Origin: Pseudomonas sp. PDM16
GTDB lineage: Bacteria > Pseudomonadota > Gammaproteobacteria > Pseudomonadales > Pseudomonadaceae
Reading direction: 5' to 3'
Assembly: GCF_014851865.1 (NCBI RefSeq)
Contig: NZ_JACVAM010000001.1
Location: 124,001 to 188,000 of the forward strand
Length of the DNA: 64,000 nucleotides
The notes below the pieces were generated by a model. The model ran no database searches. It was not told the DNA's origin and saw only the letters and a list, made by a program, of their open reading frames with translations. Each line of letters opens with the position of its first letter. The first letter of the stretch is position 1. The position numbers were made by a program, and so were the translations under genes. This document shows, one piece after another, positions 1-8,684 of the stretch.

Positions 1-836
1 ACAAGGAGATCGACATCGAGGTGGCCGAGCAGCCAGCCGGCGTCGAGATCATGACCCCGCCGGGCATGGAAGAGATGACCAGCCAGCTGCAGAACCTGTT
101 CTCGGGCCTGACCAAAGGCAAGAAGAAGTCCCGCAAGCTCAAGGTCAAGGAAGCCTTCAAACTGGTGCGCGACGAGGAAGCCGCGCGCCTGGTCAACGAA
201 GAGGACCTCAAGGCCCGCGCCCTGGAAGCGGTCGAGCAGCACGGTATCGTGTTCATCGACGAGATCGACAAGGTCGCCAAGCGCGCCAACGTCGGCGGTG
301 CCGATGTATCCCGCGAGGGCGTGCAGCGTGACTTGCTGCCGCTGATCGAGGGCTGCACGGTCAACACCAAGCTGGGCATGGTCAAGACCGACCACATCCT
401 GTTCATCGCCTCCGGCGCCTTCCACCTGGCCAAGCCCAGCGACCTGGTGCCCGAACTGCAGGGCCGCCTGCCGATCCGCGTCGAGCTGAAGGCCCTGTCG
501 CCTGAGGACTTCGAGCGCATCCTCACCGAGCCGCACGCGGCACTGACCGAGCAGTACACCGAGCTGCTGAAGACCGAGGGGCTGAACATCGAGTTCGCCG
601 CCGACGGCATCAAGCGCATCGCCGAGATCGCCTGGCAGGTCAACGAGAAGACCGAGAACATCGGCGCCCGCCGCCTGCATACCCTGCTCGAACGCCTGCT
701 GGAGGAGGTCTCCTTCAGCGCCGGCGACCTGGCCAGCCAGCACAACGGCGAGCCGATTCGTATCGATGCCGACTACGTCAACGGTCACCTCGGCGAACTG
801 GCAAAAGACGAAGACCTGTCGCGCTACATTCTCTGA
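1..836 (+). CDS. hslU: ATP-dependent protease ATPase subunit HslU (C-terminal part)
   Basis: AAA+ unfoldase that feeds substrates into the HslV peptidase in the cytoplasm. The gene enters from the left edge; the reading frame is open from base 3 and ends at the TGA at 834-836, so about 277 residues are visible and the N-terminal Walker A region lies outside the window. Visible family marks are the Walker B stretch VFIDEIDK (near bases 250-270), the [12 protein letters not shown] segment, and the sensor-2 region [15 protein letters not shown] near the C-terminus. The protein ends in RYIL, as expected for the HslV-docking tail. A following DUF971 gene and PHA locus match the usual Pseudomonas order. 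The identification is secure; only the N-terminus is missing because of the window edge. Confidence 0.97.
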   Translation, partial: KEIDIEVAEQPAGVEIMTPPGMEEMTSQLQNLFSGLTKGKKKSRKLKVKEAFKLVRDEEAARLVNEEDLKARALEAVEQHGIVFIDEIDKVAKRANVGGADVSREGVQRDLLPLIEGCTVNTKLGMVKTDHILFIASGAFHLAKPSDLVPELQGRLPIRVELKALSPEDFERILTEPHAALTEQYTELLKTEGLNIEFAADGIKRIAEIAWQVNEKTENIGARRLHTLLERLLEEVSFSAGDLASQHNGEPIRIDADYVNGHLGELAKDEDLSRYIL

Positions 837-844
837 TGCGCGCG

Positions 845-872
845 CGGGGTGGATAATACGTTATCCACCCCG
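845..872 (+). terminator. Perfect 12-bp hairpin after hslU
   Basis: CGGGGTGGATAA (845-856) and its exact reverse complement (861-872) flank a TACG loop, 8 bases after the hslU stop. No run of T follows, so this is not a canonical intrinsic terminator. It may be a transcript-end or stability hairpin that separates hslU from the next gene. Confidence 0.55.
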
Positions 873-886
873 CCAGGACTCCTCCC

Positions 887-1258
887 ATGCGCATGCCCAC
901 CGCCATCAAACTGCACAAGGCCTCACGCACTCTGGAACTGGTCTACGACGACGAGCGCTATAGCCTCGGTGCCGAGTTCCTGCGCGTGCACTCGCCCTCA
1001 GCCGAAGTGCAGGGCCACGGAAATCCCATCCTCCAGCACGGCAAGCAGAACGTGGGGCTGAGCCGCGTCGAGCCGGCCGGTAACTATGCCCTGAAACTGT
1101 GCTTCGACGACGGCCATGACAGCGGCCTGTATACCTGGGACTACCTCTACCAGCTCGCCACCCGTCAGGATGAGCTATGGTCCGACTACCTGCAGGAACT
1201 GGCGCAAGCCGGCAAATCTCGCGACCCCAGCGAATCAATCGTCCGCCTGATGCTCTAG
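887..1258 (+). CDS. DUF971 (gamma-butyrobetaine hydroxylase-like N-terminal domain) protein
   Basis: A 123-residue protein consisting of one DUF971 domain, the small domain also found at the N-terminus of gamma-butyrobetaine/TMLH hydroxylases. Family-like features are the LELVYDDERYSLGAEFLRVHSPSAEVQGHG stretch near residues 15-45 (read in parts) and the later DGHDSGLYTWDYLY motif. The start at 887 has AGGA at 875-878 with suitable spacing; an in-frame ATG follows two codons later. It sits between hslU and phaC1, its usual place in Pseudomonas. The biochemical function of the free-standing domain is not known; a role in metal or cluster handling has been suggested for relatives. Confidence 0.85.
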   Translation: MRMPTAIKLHKASRTLELVYDDERYSLGAEFLRVHSPSAEVQGHGNPILQHGKQNVGLSRVEPAGNYALKLCFDDGHDSGLYTWDYLYQLATRQDELWSDYLQELAQAGKSRDPSESIVRLML

Positions 1259-1420
1259 GCCATTCCAAAGGTGCCCATCGCACCGCTCTACCTCGCACCT
1301 TCCGCCACACCAGTGTCATACCTAGGGCGCATTTTCTAATCGCCGTCGGCATACTCCCGCGCGCTGCGCACCACACATTCGTGAACTTGCGCAAAAGTGG
1401 AAACTCGGGTAACCAAGGAA

Positions 1421-1437
1421 CTGGCAGGTTCCATGCA
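1421..1437 (+). promoter_or_regulatory. Candidate sigma-54 (-24/-12) promoter upstream of phaC1
   Basis: The 312-bp gap 1259-1570 before phaC1 contains CTGGCAGGTTCCATGCA. The GG and GC dinucleotides have the 12-base register required for sigma-54 RNA polymerase, with three mismatches to YTGGCACGRNNNTTGCW. RpoN control of medium-chain PHA genes is described in some pseudomonads. A perfect 7-bp inverted repeat (1465-1471/1474-1480) lies between this site and the gene. The assignment rests on motif match and position only. Confidence 0.45.
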
Positions 1438-1570
1438 TTTGCCGACGGTAAATGCGAAGAAAGCGCGGAGTTCACTCCGCACCCGGTAACCCGAGCAGTA
1501 CCAGCCCTTCGCCCTGTGCCCGCAACACAGCTGCAGTTGGTATTCGTCTCAGGACAATGGAGCGTCGTAG

Positions 1571-3250
1571 ATGACCCAAAAGAATAATGAAGACCTGCAT
1601 CGCCAAGCCTCGGAAAACACCTTGGGTTTGAACCCGGTGATCGGCTTGCGCAGCAAGGATCTACTCACCTCTGCCCGCATGGTGCTGGCCCAAGCCATCA
1701 AGCAGCCCTTGCACAGTGCCAAGCACGTTACCCATTTCGCCTTCGAACTGAAGAACGTGCTGCTCGGCCAGTCCGAACTGGCCCCCGACTCCGATGATCG
1801 TCGCTTCGCCGACCCCGCCTGGAGCCAGAACCCGCTCTACCGCCGCTACCTGCAGACCTACCTGGCCTGGCGCAAGGAACTGCACGAATGGATCGAGGAC
1901 AGCAACCTCTCCGAACAGGACACCAGCCGCGGCCACTTCGTCATCAACCTGATGACCGAAGCCATGGCCCCGACCAACAGCATGGCCCACCCTGCGGCCG
2001 TGAAGCGCTTCTTTGAAACCGGCGGCAAGAGCCTGCTAGACGGTCTTTCCCACCTGGCCAAGGACATTGTCAACAACGGCGGCATGCCCAGCCAGGTGAA
2101 GATGGATGCCTTCGAGGTCGGCAAGAACCTGGCCACCAGCGAAGGCGCCGTGATCTTCCGCAACGATCTGCTGGAGCTCATCCAGTACAAGCCGACCACC
2201 GAGCAGGTACACGAGCGGCCGCTGCTGGTAGTGCCGCCGCAGATCAACAAGTTCTATGTGTTCGACCTGTCGCCCGAGAAGAGCGTCGCCCGCTTCCTGT
2301 TGCGCAACGGCGTGCAGACCTTCGTGGTGAGCTGGCGCAATCCGACCAAGGCCCAGCGCGAATGGGGCCTGTCGACCTATATCGAAGCGCTCAAGGAAGC
2401 CGTCGACGTCGTCACCGCCATCACCGGCAGCAAGGACATCAACATGCTCGGTGCCTGCTCTGGCGGCATCACCATCTCTTCACTGCTCGGCCACTACGCC
2501 GCCCTCGGCGAGAAGAAGGTCAACTCGATGACCCTGCTGGTCAGCGTGCTCGACACCAAACTCGACACCCAGGTCGCCCTGTTCGCCGACGAGAAGACTC
2601 TCGAGGCCGCCAAGCGCCGTTCCTACCAATCCGGCGTGCTGGAAGGCAAGGACATGGCCAAGGTGTTCGCCTGGATGCGCCCCAACGACCTGATCTGGAA
2701 CTACTGGGTCAACAACTACCTGCTGGGCAACGAACCGCCGGTGTTCGACATCCTCTACTGGAACAACGACACCACCCGCCTGCCCGCCGCCCTGCATGGC
2801 GACCTGATCGAGCTGTTCAAGACCAACCCGCTGACCCGCGCCGGCGCCCTGGAAGTCTGCGGCACACCGATCGACCTCAAGCAGGTCACCAGCGATATCT
2901 ACTGCGTGGCGGGCACCACCGACCACATCACCCCGTGGGAGGCCTGCTACAAGTCTTCGTTGCTGTTCGGCGGCAAGGTCGAGTTTGTGCTCTCCAACAG
3001 CGGTCACATCCAGAGCATTCTGAACCCACCGGGTAACCCCAAAGCACGCTTCTCCACCAACAGCGAGCAAACCGCCACCTCCAGACAGTGGCTGGAAAAC
3101 GCGACCAAGCACGCCGACTCCTGGTGGCTGCACTGGCAACAGTGGCTTGGTGAGCGCTCGGGCAAGCTGAAGAAGGCGCCGACCACCCTGGGCAACAAGG
3201 TCTACACGCCAGGCGAAGCCTCGCCGGGAACATACGTACACGAACGCTGA
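1571..3250 (+). CDS. phaC1: Class II poly(3-hydroxyalkanoate) synthase 1
   Basis: Polymerises (R)-3-hydroxyacyl-CoA of medium chain length into PHA at the granule surface. The product has 559 residues, the normal class II length. The lipase-box-like G-A-C-S-G-G places the nucleophile at Cys296. The NDLIWNYWVNNYLLG block and the GHIQSILNPPGNPKA block near the C-terminus, which carries the catalytic His, are present. The catalytic Asp region is TTDHITPWEACY. The ATG at 1571 is preceded by GGAG at 1559-1562. It is the first gene of phaC1-phaZ-phaC2-phaD and is paralogous to phaC2 about 1.2 kb downstream. Identity as phaC1 rather than phaC2 rests on gene order. Confidence 0.97.
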   Translation: MTQKNNEDLHRQASENTLGLNPVIGLRSKDLLTSARMVLAQAIKQPLHSAKHVTHFAFELKNVLLGQSELAPDSDDRRFADPAWSQNPLYRRYLQTYLAWRKELHEWIEDSNLSEQDTSRGHFVINLMTEAMAPTNSMAHPAAVKRFFETGGKSLLDGLSHLAKDIVNNGGMPSQVKMDAFEVGKNLATSEGAVIFRNDLLELIQYKPTTEQVHERPLLVVPPQINKFYVFDLSPEKSVARFLLRNGVQTFVVSWRNPTKAQREWGLSTYIEALKEAVDVVTAITGSKDINMLGACSGGITISSLLGHYAALGEKKVNSMTLLVSVLDTKLDTQVALFADEKTLEAAKRRSYQSGVLEGKDMAKVFAWMRPNDLIWNYWVNNYLLGNEPPVFDILYWNNDTTRLPAALHGDLIELFKTNPLTRAGALEVCGTPIDLKQVTSDIYCVAGTTDHITPWEACYKSSLLFGGKVEFVLSNSGHIQSILNPPGNPKARFSTNSEQTATSRQWLENATKHADSWWLHWQQWLGERSGKLKKAPTTLGNKVYTPGEASPGTYVHER

Positions 3251-3283
3251 GGCAAGCACGCTGCACCTTGCGCAGTACTGCCC

Positions 3284-3303
3284 GCGGCACCTGGAAGTGC
3301 CGC
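3284..3303 (+). other. Hairpin in phaC1-phaZ intergenic region
   Basis: GCGGCAC (3284-3290) and GTGCCGC (3297-3303) form a perfect 7-bp stem with a 6-base loop in the 157-bp gap between phaC1 and phaZ. No T tract follows. It may tune downstream expression or mRNA decay. Nothing coding is seen in the gap. Confidence 0.35.
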
Positions 3304-3407
3304 ACGCCGCTCGGACCGAAGGTCGGGGCGGTGCCCGCCAGCCGGCGGAGACTGGCGAGCGGCCCCGGAAGGTCGCTCTCCGCTGATCCATGTATAGGGC
3401 CTAGCGC

Positions 3408-4265
3408 ATGCCGCAACCTTTTGTATTTCGCACCATCGAGCTGGACGGCCAGACCATCCGCACCGCGGTCCGCCCGGGCAGCAGCAGCCTCACGCCGCTG
3501 CTGATCTTCAACGGCATCGGCGCCAACCTGGAGCTGGTGATGCCGTTCGTGCGCGCCCTCGACCCGGACCTGGAAGTGATCGCCTTCGACGTTCCCGGCG
3601 TCGGCGGTTCATCTACACCGAGTACCCCCTACCGCTTCCCCGGCCTGGCCAAGCTGGCGGCACGCATGCTCGACTATCTGGACTACGGCCAGGTCAATGC
3701 AATCGGTGTGTCCTGGGGCGGGGCGCTGGCACAACAGTTCGCCCACGACTACCCCGAGCGCTGCAAGAAGCTGGTGCTGGCCGCCACCTCGGCGGGCGCG
3801 GTGATGGTGCCGGGCAAGCCCAAGGTGCTCTGGCGCATGGCCAGTCCCAAGCGCTACATCCAGCCGTCCTACGGCGTGCATATCGCCCCGGACATCTATG
3901 GCGGCGCCTTCCGTCGCGACCCCAAGCTGGCCCTGGCACACGCCAGCAAGGTACGTTCGGGCGGCAAGATGGGCTATTACTGGCAGCTGTTTGCCGGCTT
4001 AGGCTGGACCAGCATCCACTGGCTACATCGCATCCGCCAACCTACTCTGGTATTGGCCGGCGACGACGATCCACTCATCCCGCTGGTCAATATGCGCCTG
4101 CTTGCCTGGCGCATCCCCAACTCGGAACTTCATGTCATCGACGACGGTCACCTGTTCCTCGTGACACGTGCCGAAGCGGTGGCACCTATCATCATGAAGT
4201 TCCTCCAGGAGGAGCGGCAGCGTGCGGTGATGCACCCGCAACCGCAGCCGGCCCGCAGTCACTGA
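3408..4265 (+). CDS. phaZ: Intracellular PHA depolymerase
   Basis: An alpha/beta hydrolase of 285 residues that mobilises stored medium-chain PHA into 3-hydroxy acids. The nucleophile elbow G-V-S-W-G-G places Ser102. The late motif VLAGDDDPLIPL carries the likely catalytic Asp, and DDGHLF the catalytic His. The oxyanion-side motif FNGIGAN is near residue 35. It lies between the two synthase genes as in all medium-chain PHA loci of Pseudomonas. The start at 3408 follows a 157-bp gap with a poor ribosome-binding site, so expression may depend on readthrough from phaC1 or a weak local promoter. Confidence 0.96.
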   Translation: MPQPFVFRTIELDGQTIRTAVRPGSSSLTPLLIFNGIGANLELVMPFVRALDPDLEVIAFDVPGVGGSSTPSTPYRFPGLAKLAARMLDYLDYGQVNAIGVSWGGALAQQFAHDYPERCKKLVLAATSAGAVMVPGKPKVLWRMASPKRYIQPSYGVHIAPDIYGGAFRRDPKLALAHASKVRSGGKMGYYWQLFAGLGWTSIHWLHRIRQPTLVLAGDDDPLIPLVNMRLLAWRIPNSELHVIDDGHLFLVTRAEAVAPIIMKFLQEERQRAVMHPQPQPARSH

Positions 4266-4286
4266 CCGCACAACTGTAGTGCTGTT

Positions 4287-4335
4287 TCTGGCAGGATCGC
4301 CCTAAGGCGAACCTGCCAGACAAGGGAGATTTTTT
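4287..4335 (+). terminator. Intrinsic terminator between phaZ and phaC2
   Basis: A 15-bp stem with one mismatch (4287-4301 against 4306-4320, outer arms TCTGGCAGG/CCTGCCAGA, inner CGCC/GGCG) has a CTAA loop and is followed after about 9 bases by a T run at 4330-4335. It should stop or attenuate transcripts leaving phaZ, which implies a separate start for phaC2-phaD. Confidence 0.75.
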
Positions 4336-4383
4336 CGCGCGGCAGTCTGGAATGCCCTCCGGCGCGCTTTGGTACAAGCCTTG

Positions 4384-4402
4384 CTGTCACTGGACGTGAC
4401 AG
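4384..4402. promoter_or_regulatory. Palindromic candidate operator before phaC2
   Basis: CTGTCAC (4384-4390) and GTGACAG (4396-4402) form a perfect 7-bp inverted repeat with a 5-base spacer, ending 21 bases before the phaC2 ATG. Its size and symmetry suit a dimeric regulator such as the TetR protein encoded by phaD, but the regulator is not known from the sequence. Confidence 0.4.
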
Positions 4403-4423
4403 TACGATGACGGAGCCAGCCCC

Positions 4424-6106
4424 ATGCGAGACAAGACTGCACCGGGATCCATGCCGGTACCCGCACACTTCATGAACGCGCAGAGCGCGATGGTCGGTCT
4501 GCGCGGCCGCGACCTGTTCTCCACATTACGGACGCTAGCCTTCCAGGGCCTACGTCAGCCGATGCACAGCACGCGCCACCTGCTGTCGTTCGGCAAGCAG
4601 CTGGGCCGGGTAATGCTCGGCGACACCCCTCACCAACCTCATCCACAGGACAGTCGCTTCGCCGACCCGACCTGGCATCTCAATCCGTTCTACCGCCGTA
4701 GCCTGCAGGCCTACCTGGCCTGGCAGAAACAGCTCAAGGCATGGATCGACGAGAGCGATCTGTCGCCAGACGACCGCACCCGTGCGCACTTCCTGTTCTC
4801 CCTGCTCAACGACGCCCTGGCCCCCTCCAACACTCTGCTCAACCCGCTGGCAGTCAAGGAGCTGTTCAACAGCGGCGGCAGCAGCGCGTTGCGCGGTGCA
4901 CGCCAGCTACTCGACGACGTGCTGCACAACAACGGCATGCCGCAGCAGGTCAACAAGCAGGCCTTCGAGGTCGGCCGCAACCTGGCCACCACGCCCGGCT
5001 CGGTAGTATTCCGCAGCGAGATGTTCGAGCTGATCCACTACAAGCCGATGAGCGAGAAGCAGTACGAGCGACCTTTGCTGGTAGTGCCGCCGCAGATCAA
5101 CAAGTTCTACATCTTCGACCTCAGCCCGGAGAAAAGCTTTGTCCAGTACTGCCTGAAGAACGGCCTGCAGGTGTTCATGATCAGCTGGCGCAACCCCGAC
5201 GCGCGCTATCGCGAGTGGGGTCTGTCCAGCTATGTGCAGGCGGTGGACGACGCCACCGAGGTGTGCAGGCTCATCACTGGCAGCAAGGAAGTGAACCTGA
5301 TGGGCGCCTGCGCCGGTGGCCTGACCGTCGCCGCCCTGCAAGGCCACCTGCAGGCCAAGCGCCAGCTGCGCAAGATCGGCTGCGCTACCTACATGGTCAG
5401 CCTGCTGGACAGTCAGGTGGAGAGCCCGGCGATGCTGTTCGCCGACGAGCAGACCCTTGAGTCGGCCAAGCGCCGCTCCTACCAGAGCGGCGTGCTCGAT
5501 GGCCGTGATATGTCGCGAGTGTTCGCCTGGATGCGCCCCAACGACTTGATCTGGAATTACTGGGTCAACAACTACCTGATGGGCAAGGAGCCCCCGGCAT
5601 TCGACATCCTCTACTGGAACAACGACAACACCCGCCTGCCCGCCGCCCTACACGGCGACCTGCTCGACCTGTTCAAGCACAATCCGCTGACACGCAGCGG
5701 CGGCCTCGAGGTGTGCGGCACCCCAATCGACCTGTCCAAGGTCGGGGTGGACAGCTTCAGTGTCGCCGGCATCAACGACCATATCACTCCGTGGGATACG
5801 GTCTACCGCTCGGCGCTGCTGCTTGGCGGCAACCGTCGATTCATCCTGTCCAACAGTGGGCATATCCAGAGCATCCTCAACCCACCGGGAAACCCCAAGG
5901 CCACTTACGTCGAAAACACCAAGCTGACCAGCGACCCACGCGCCTGGTACTACGATGCGGAGAAGAAGGACGGCAGCTGGTGGCCGCAGTGGCTGGAGTG
6001 GATCCAACAGCGCTCCGGCGAACAGCGTGAGACAGCGTTCAGCGTCGGCAGCAACAAGTACCCGGCGATGGAGGCCTCACCCGGCACCTACGTTCACGTG
6101 CGCTGA
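4424..6106 (+). CDS. phaC2: Class II poly(3-hydroxyalkanoate) synthase 2
   Basis: A second medium-chain PHA synthase of 560 residues, clearly paralogous to phaC1. G-A-C-A-G-G places the nucleophile Cys at residue 296. The blocks NDLIWNYWVNNYLMG, INDHITPWDTVY (Asp) and NSGHIQSILNPPGNPKA (His) are all intact, so the enzyme should be active. The two paralogues usually differ in substrate preference and expression. Upstream lie a strong terminator and a palindrome, suggesting independent control from phaC1-phaZ. phaD follows after 78 bp. Confidence 0.96.
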   Translation: MRDKTAPGSMPVPAHFMNAQSAMVGLRGRDLFSTLRTLAFQGLRQPMHSTRHLLSFGKQLGRVMLGDTPHQPHPQDSRFADPTWHLNPFYRRSLQAYLAWQKQLKAWIDESDLSPDDRTRAHFLFSLLNDALAPSNTLLNPLAVKELFNSGGSSALRGARQLLDDVLHNNGMPQQVNKQAFEVGRNLATTPGSVVFRSEMFELIHYKPMSEKQYERPLLVVPPQINKFYIFDLSPEKSFVQYCLKNGLQVFMISWRNPDARYREWGLSSYVQAVDDATEVCRLITGSKEVNLMGACAGGLTVAALQGHLQAKRQLRKIGCATYMVSLLDSQVESPAMLFADEQTLESAKRRSYQSGVLDGRDMSRVFAWMRPNDLIWNYWVNNYLMGKEPPAFDILYWNNDNTRLPAALHGDLLDLFKHNPLTRSGGLEVCGTPIDLSKVGVDSFSVAGINDHITPWDTVYRSALLLGGNRRFILSNSGHIQSILNPPGNPKATYVENTKLTSDPRAWYYDAEKKDGSWWPQWLEWIQQRSGEQRETAFSVGSNKYPAMEASPGTYVHVR

Positions 6107-6184
6107 GATACGGCGAAAAGCACTGGCCGGGTCCCGCCCCGGCCGGTTATCGTCGACACTCCGGCGGCCAGACAAGATCATGGA

Positions 6185-6799
6185 ATGAAGACCCGCGACC
6201 GCATCCTCGAAACCGCCCTGCAGCTGTTCAACGACCAGGGCGAGCCCAACGTCTCCACTCTCGAAATCGCCACCGAGATGGGCATCAGCCCAGGCAATCT
6301 TTACTACCACTTCCACGGCAAGGAGCCGCTGGTGATGGAGCTGTTCGAGCGTTTTCAGAACGAGCTGGCGCCCTTACTTGATCCACCCGCAGAAGCTGAA
6401 CTGGGCGCCGAGGACTACTGGCTGTTCCTGCATCTGATCGTCGAACGCCTGGCCTCGTACCGCTTTCTGTTCCAGGACCTGTCCAACCTCTCCGGCCGCC
6501 TGCCCAAACTGAGCCGTGGTATCCGTCAGTGGCTCAATCAGCTCAAGCGCACCCTGGCCAGTCTGCTGGCCCGCCTCAAGGCGTTAGGGCAGTTGCGCAG
6601 CGACACCGAGGCACTCGGCCAGTTGGTCGAACAGATCACTCTGACCCTGCTGTTCTCCCTCGACTACCAGCGCATCCTCGGCGCCAGCGGCGAAGTACGC
6701 CTGGTGGTATTCCAGGTAATGATGCTGGTCGCCCCACATCTGACCGACGACTCACGCCATGCCGCCGAACGCATCGCCCATCGCTATCTCGAAGCCTGA
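6185..6799 (+). CDS. phaD: TetR-family regulator of the PHA locus
   Basis: A 204-residue TetR-family DNA-binding protein. The N-terminal helix-turn-helix is typical (RDRILETALQLF, then ISPGNLYYHFHGKEPLV around residues 36-52), followed by a helical ligand-binding domain. PhaD proteins are reported to activate phaC1 and phaI promoters in response to PHA-derived acyl-CoA; that function is taken from the family. The ATG at 6185 is used because the ATG at 6180 reads into a stop after two codons. The ribosome-binding site is weak. It is followed by a bidirectional terminator and the convergent phasin gene phaF. Confidence 0.93.
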   Translation: MKTRDRILETALQLFNDQGEPNVSTLEIATEMGISPGNLYYHFHGKEPLVMELFERFQNELAPLLDPPAEAELGAEDYWLFLHLIVERLASYRFLFQDLSNLSGRLPKLSRGIRQWLNQLKRTLASLLARLKALGQLRSDTEALGQLVEQITLTLLFSLDYQRILGASGEVRLVVFQVMMLVAPHLTDDSRHAAERIAHRYLEA

Positions 6800-6837
6800 A
6801 GACGCCGCCCGCCCTCACCGAACGCCCTTCTGAAATG

Positions 6838-6868
6838 CAAAACGCCCGGCACTAGGCCGGGCGTTTTG
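6838..6868. terminator. Bidirectional terminator between phaD and phaF
   Basis: CAAAACGCCCGGC (6838-6850) pairs perfectly over 13 bp with GCCGGGCGTTTTG (6856-6868) around a 5-base loop. The A/T ends give a T-rich tail on both strands, fitting the convergent genes on each side. Confidence 0.88.
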
Positions 6869-6884
6869 TCATCCTGCGGAACAA

Positions 6885-7709
6885 TCAGGACGGAGTAGCG
6901 GGCGTTGCCGGTGCAGCGGCCGGAGCCGGGGTAGCAGCAGGAGCCGGCGCCGGAGCGGCAGGCTTGGCGGCAACCGGTTTAACGGCCGGCTTCGGCGCTG
7001 CGGTCTTCTTCACCACCGGCTTCTTAGCGGCAGCCGGCTTGGCGGCCGGTTTTGCAGCGGGTTTAGCGGCGGGCTTGGCAGCAGCAGGTTTAGCTGCGGG
7101 CTTAGCGGCCGGTTTGGCGGCGGGTTTGAGCGCAGGCTTGGCAGCCGGTTTAGCGGCAGCTTTGGCGGCCGGCTTGGCTGCAGGTTTCGCAGCGGCCTTG
7201 GCAACCGGTTTGGCGGCAGGCTTGGCAACCGGCTTGACCGACTGACCGGTGAGCTTCTCGATCTGCTTGGTCAGGCTGTCGACCTTGGTCTGCAGCGACT
7301 TCACTTCGTTGCGACTAGGTACGCCCAGGCGAGAGATGGCGCTGTTAAGGCGCTTGTCGAAAGCCTCTTCCAGTTCGCTCCACTTGCCGATGGCCTTGCC
7401 TTTGACTTCGTCGACTTTCGACTTGGCCGAACCGACAGTGGTGCCGACGCTGGACTTGACCACATCCAGCTGCTTATCGACTTCGGTCTTGGCCTTCTTC
7501 TCAGCTTTCTCACCATCCTTGACCAGACCGTCGAACAGCTTGTTGCCGTCCTTGCTGATCTTCGAATAGGCGCCGAGGCCGGCCAGCCAGATCTGGCGCG
7601 AGTATTTCTCGATCTCGCCGACCCAGGAACTGCTTTCCTTCTTGGCAACCGGCTTTTTCGGTGCCGGTTTTGCAGCGGGTTTTGCTGCGGTAGTTTTCTT
7701 AACAGCCAT
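6885..7709 (-). CDS. phaF: PHA granule-associated phasin with histone-H1-like tail
   Basis: A 274-residue granule protein. Roughly the first 140 residues form the phasin domain, with the segment SSSWVGEIEKYSRQIWLAGLGAY and heptad-rich helices ending near KSLQTKVDSLTKQIEKLTGQ (quoted in parts). The rest is a low-complexity Ala/Lys/Pro tail of AAKPAAKP-type repeats, like histone H1 and AlgP. PhaF coats granules and binds the nucleoid, which helps divide granules between daughter cells. An AGGAGAG-type ribosome-binding site precedes the ATG. It is co-transcribed with phaI, which lies 14 bases upstream on the same strand. Tail length varies between strains because of the repeats. Confidence 0.95.
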   Translation of the reverse strand: MAVKKTTAAKPAAKPAPKKPVAKKESSSWVGEIEKYSRQIWLAGLGAYSKISKDGNKLFDGLVKDGEKAEKKAKTEVDKQLDVVKSSVGTTVGSAKSKVDEVKGKAIGKWSELEEAFDKRLNSAISRLGVPSRNEVKSLQTKVDSLTKQIEKLTGQSVKPVAKPAAKPVAKAAAKPAAKPAAKAAAKPAAKPALKPAAKPAAKPAAKPAAAKPAAKPAAKPAAKPAAAKKPVVKKTAAPKPAVKPVAAKPAAPAPAPAATPAPAAAPATPATPS

Positions 7710-7723
7710 CCTGCTCTCCTTAA

Positions 7724-8173
7724 TTAGGTACGCGCCACTCGCTCAAGCAAAGCATTCAACTCATCCAGCTTAGCAGAGAGTGCCTCAACATCCTGCTTGG
7801 AGGGAATACCCAGACGGTTCAGAGCGCTGGCCACACGATTGTCGAAGGCCTTCTCGATTTTGTCGAACTGCACTTCGACCTTGCCTTTGACATCGGAAAC
7901 GCCATTTTTGACGCTTTTGATTTGGGTCTCGATCTGGCTGTTGGCGGCCTCGACCTGCTCGTTTACCAGTTTCTTGCCCTGTTTCTCGACGCCTTCGCCA
8001 GCCTTGACCAGCTCCTTGAAGTAGTCGACGCCCTCGGCGCCAGCCTTGGCATAGGCGCCCAGGCCAGCCAGCCAGACCTTGCGGGCGTAGGCTTTGACGT
8101 CGGTGAGGACAGTGACTTTGTCTTCGACTTTATCGACTACAGCTTTCTTCTTGACGGCGACTTTAGTGGCCAT
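7724..8173 (-). CDS. phaI: PHA granule-associated phasin
   Basis: A 149-residue phasin related to the N-terminal domain of PhaF; both contain the VWLAGLGAYAK/IWLAGLGAYSK core and a RLGIPS/RLGVPS segment. It lacks the Ala/Lys/Pro tail. The start was set at the ATG whose first base is 8173 because GAGGTGCATC precedes it with good spacing. The longer frame starting at 8191 would put this ribosome-binding site inside the gene. It is the first gene of the phaI-phaF operon. A short inverted repeat, GTCCT/AGGAC (8207-8221), lies in its upstream region. Confidence 0.94.
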   Translation of the reverse strand: MATKVAVKKKAVVDKVEDKVTVLTDVKAYARKVWLAGLGAYAKAGAEGVDYFKELVKAGEGVEKQGKKLVNEQVEAANSQIETQIKSVKNGVSDVKGKVEVQFDKIEKAFDNRVASALNRLGIPSKQDVEALSAKLDELNALLERVART

Positions 8174-8290
8174 GATGCACCTCGCGTTCAAAGTAATGGA
8201 CTGGTCGTCCTTTGCCAGGACTTGAGCGCAAGGTAGTGGGAAAAATTAGAAATCACATACTAGGGCCTTGGACGTTTTGCCGCAGCTGAC

Positions 8291-8569
8291 TCAGGCCTGC
8301 AGATGCTTATCGAGAGTCTCCTCGATCTCGCGCTTGATGGTGCCGCCCAGGGCGGATAACAGCAGACCCAATTTGAGCTCGACGCGCACACTATCACCGC
8401 CAACCGCGATGTTCCCATCGACGCCACTGCGCTTGAATTCCAGGGTGTCGCCGCTCCAGCGATACTTCACGTCATACTCGCTGGCCAGCCGTTGAGCCAG
8501 CGCCTCGGCCTTCTCGCGAGCGGCAGGGAGGCCTAGGGAATGGGAGCGTTCGACGGTGATGCGGGACAT
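8291..8569 (-). CDS. Polyhydroxyalkanoic acid system family protein
   Basis: A 92-residue protein of the small PHA-granule-region family found beside phaI/phaF in Pseudomonas. It has an early ERSHSLGLPAAREKAEALAQ helix and two beta segments (KYRWSGDTLEFKRSGVDG, VRVELKLGLLLSALGG). AGGAG precedes the ATG at 8569. It reads in the same direction as phaI with a 117-bp gap containing the phaI promoter region, and it is divergent from ubiE. Its exact role is unknown. Confidence 0.85.
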   Translation of the reverse strand: MSRITVERSHSLGLPAAREKAEALAQRLASEYDVKYRWSGDTLEFKRSGVDGNIAVGGDSVRVELKLGLLLSALGGTIKREIEETLDKHLQA

Positions 8570-8684
8570 GGGCGACTCCTACTGCGACCTTGTGTCACGC
8601 GACTATATCAGCTCTGCCCGGCGCCAAGACAAAGGCCGGCCACGGGTTTAGAATGGCCGCCACTTCGATTCAGGTGACGGCGAC

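Noticed and set aside
6885..7250. AAKP-coding repeats as a tandem DNA repeat of special interest
   Set aside because: This low-complexity histone-H1-like tail is a known feature of PhaF.
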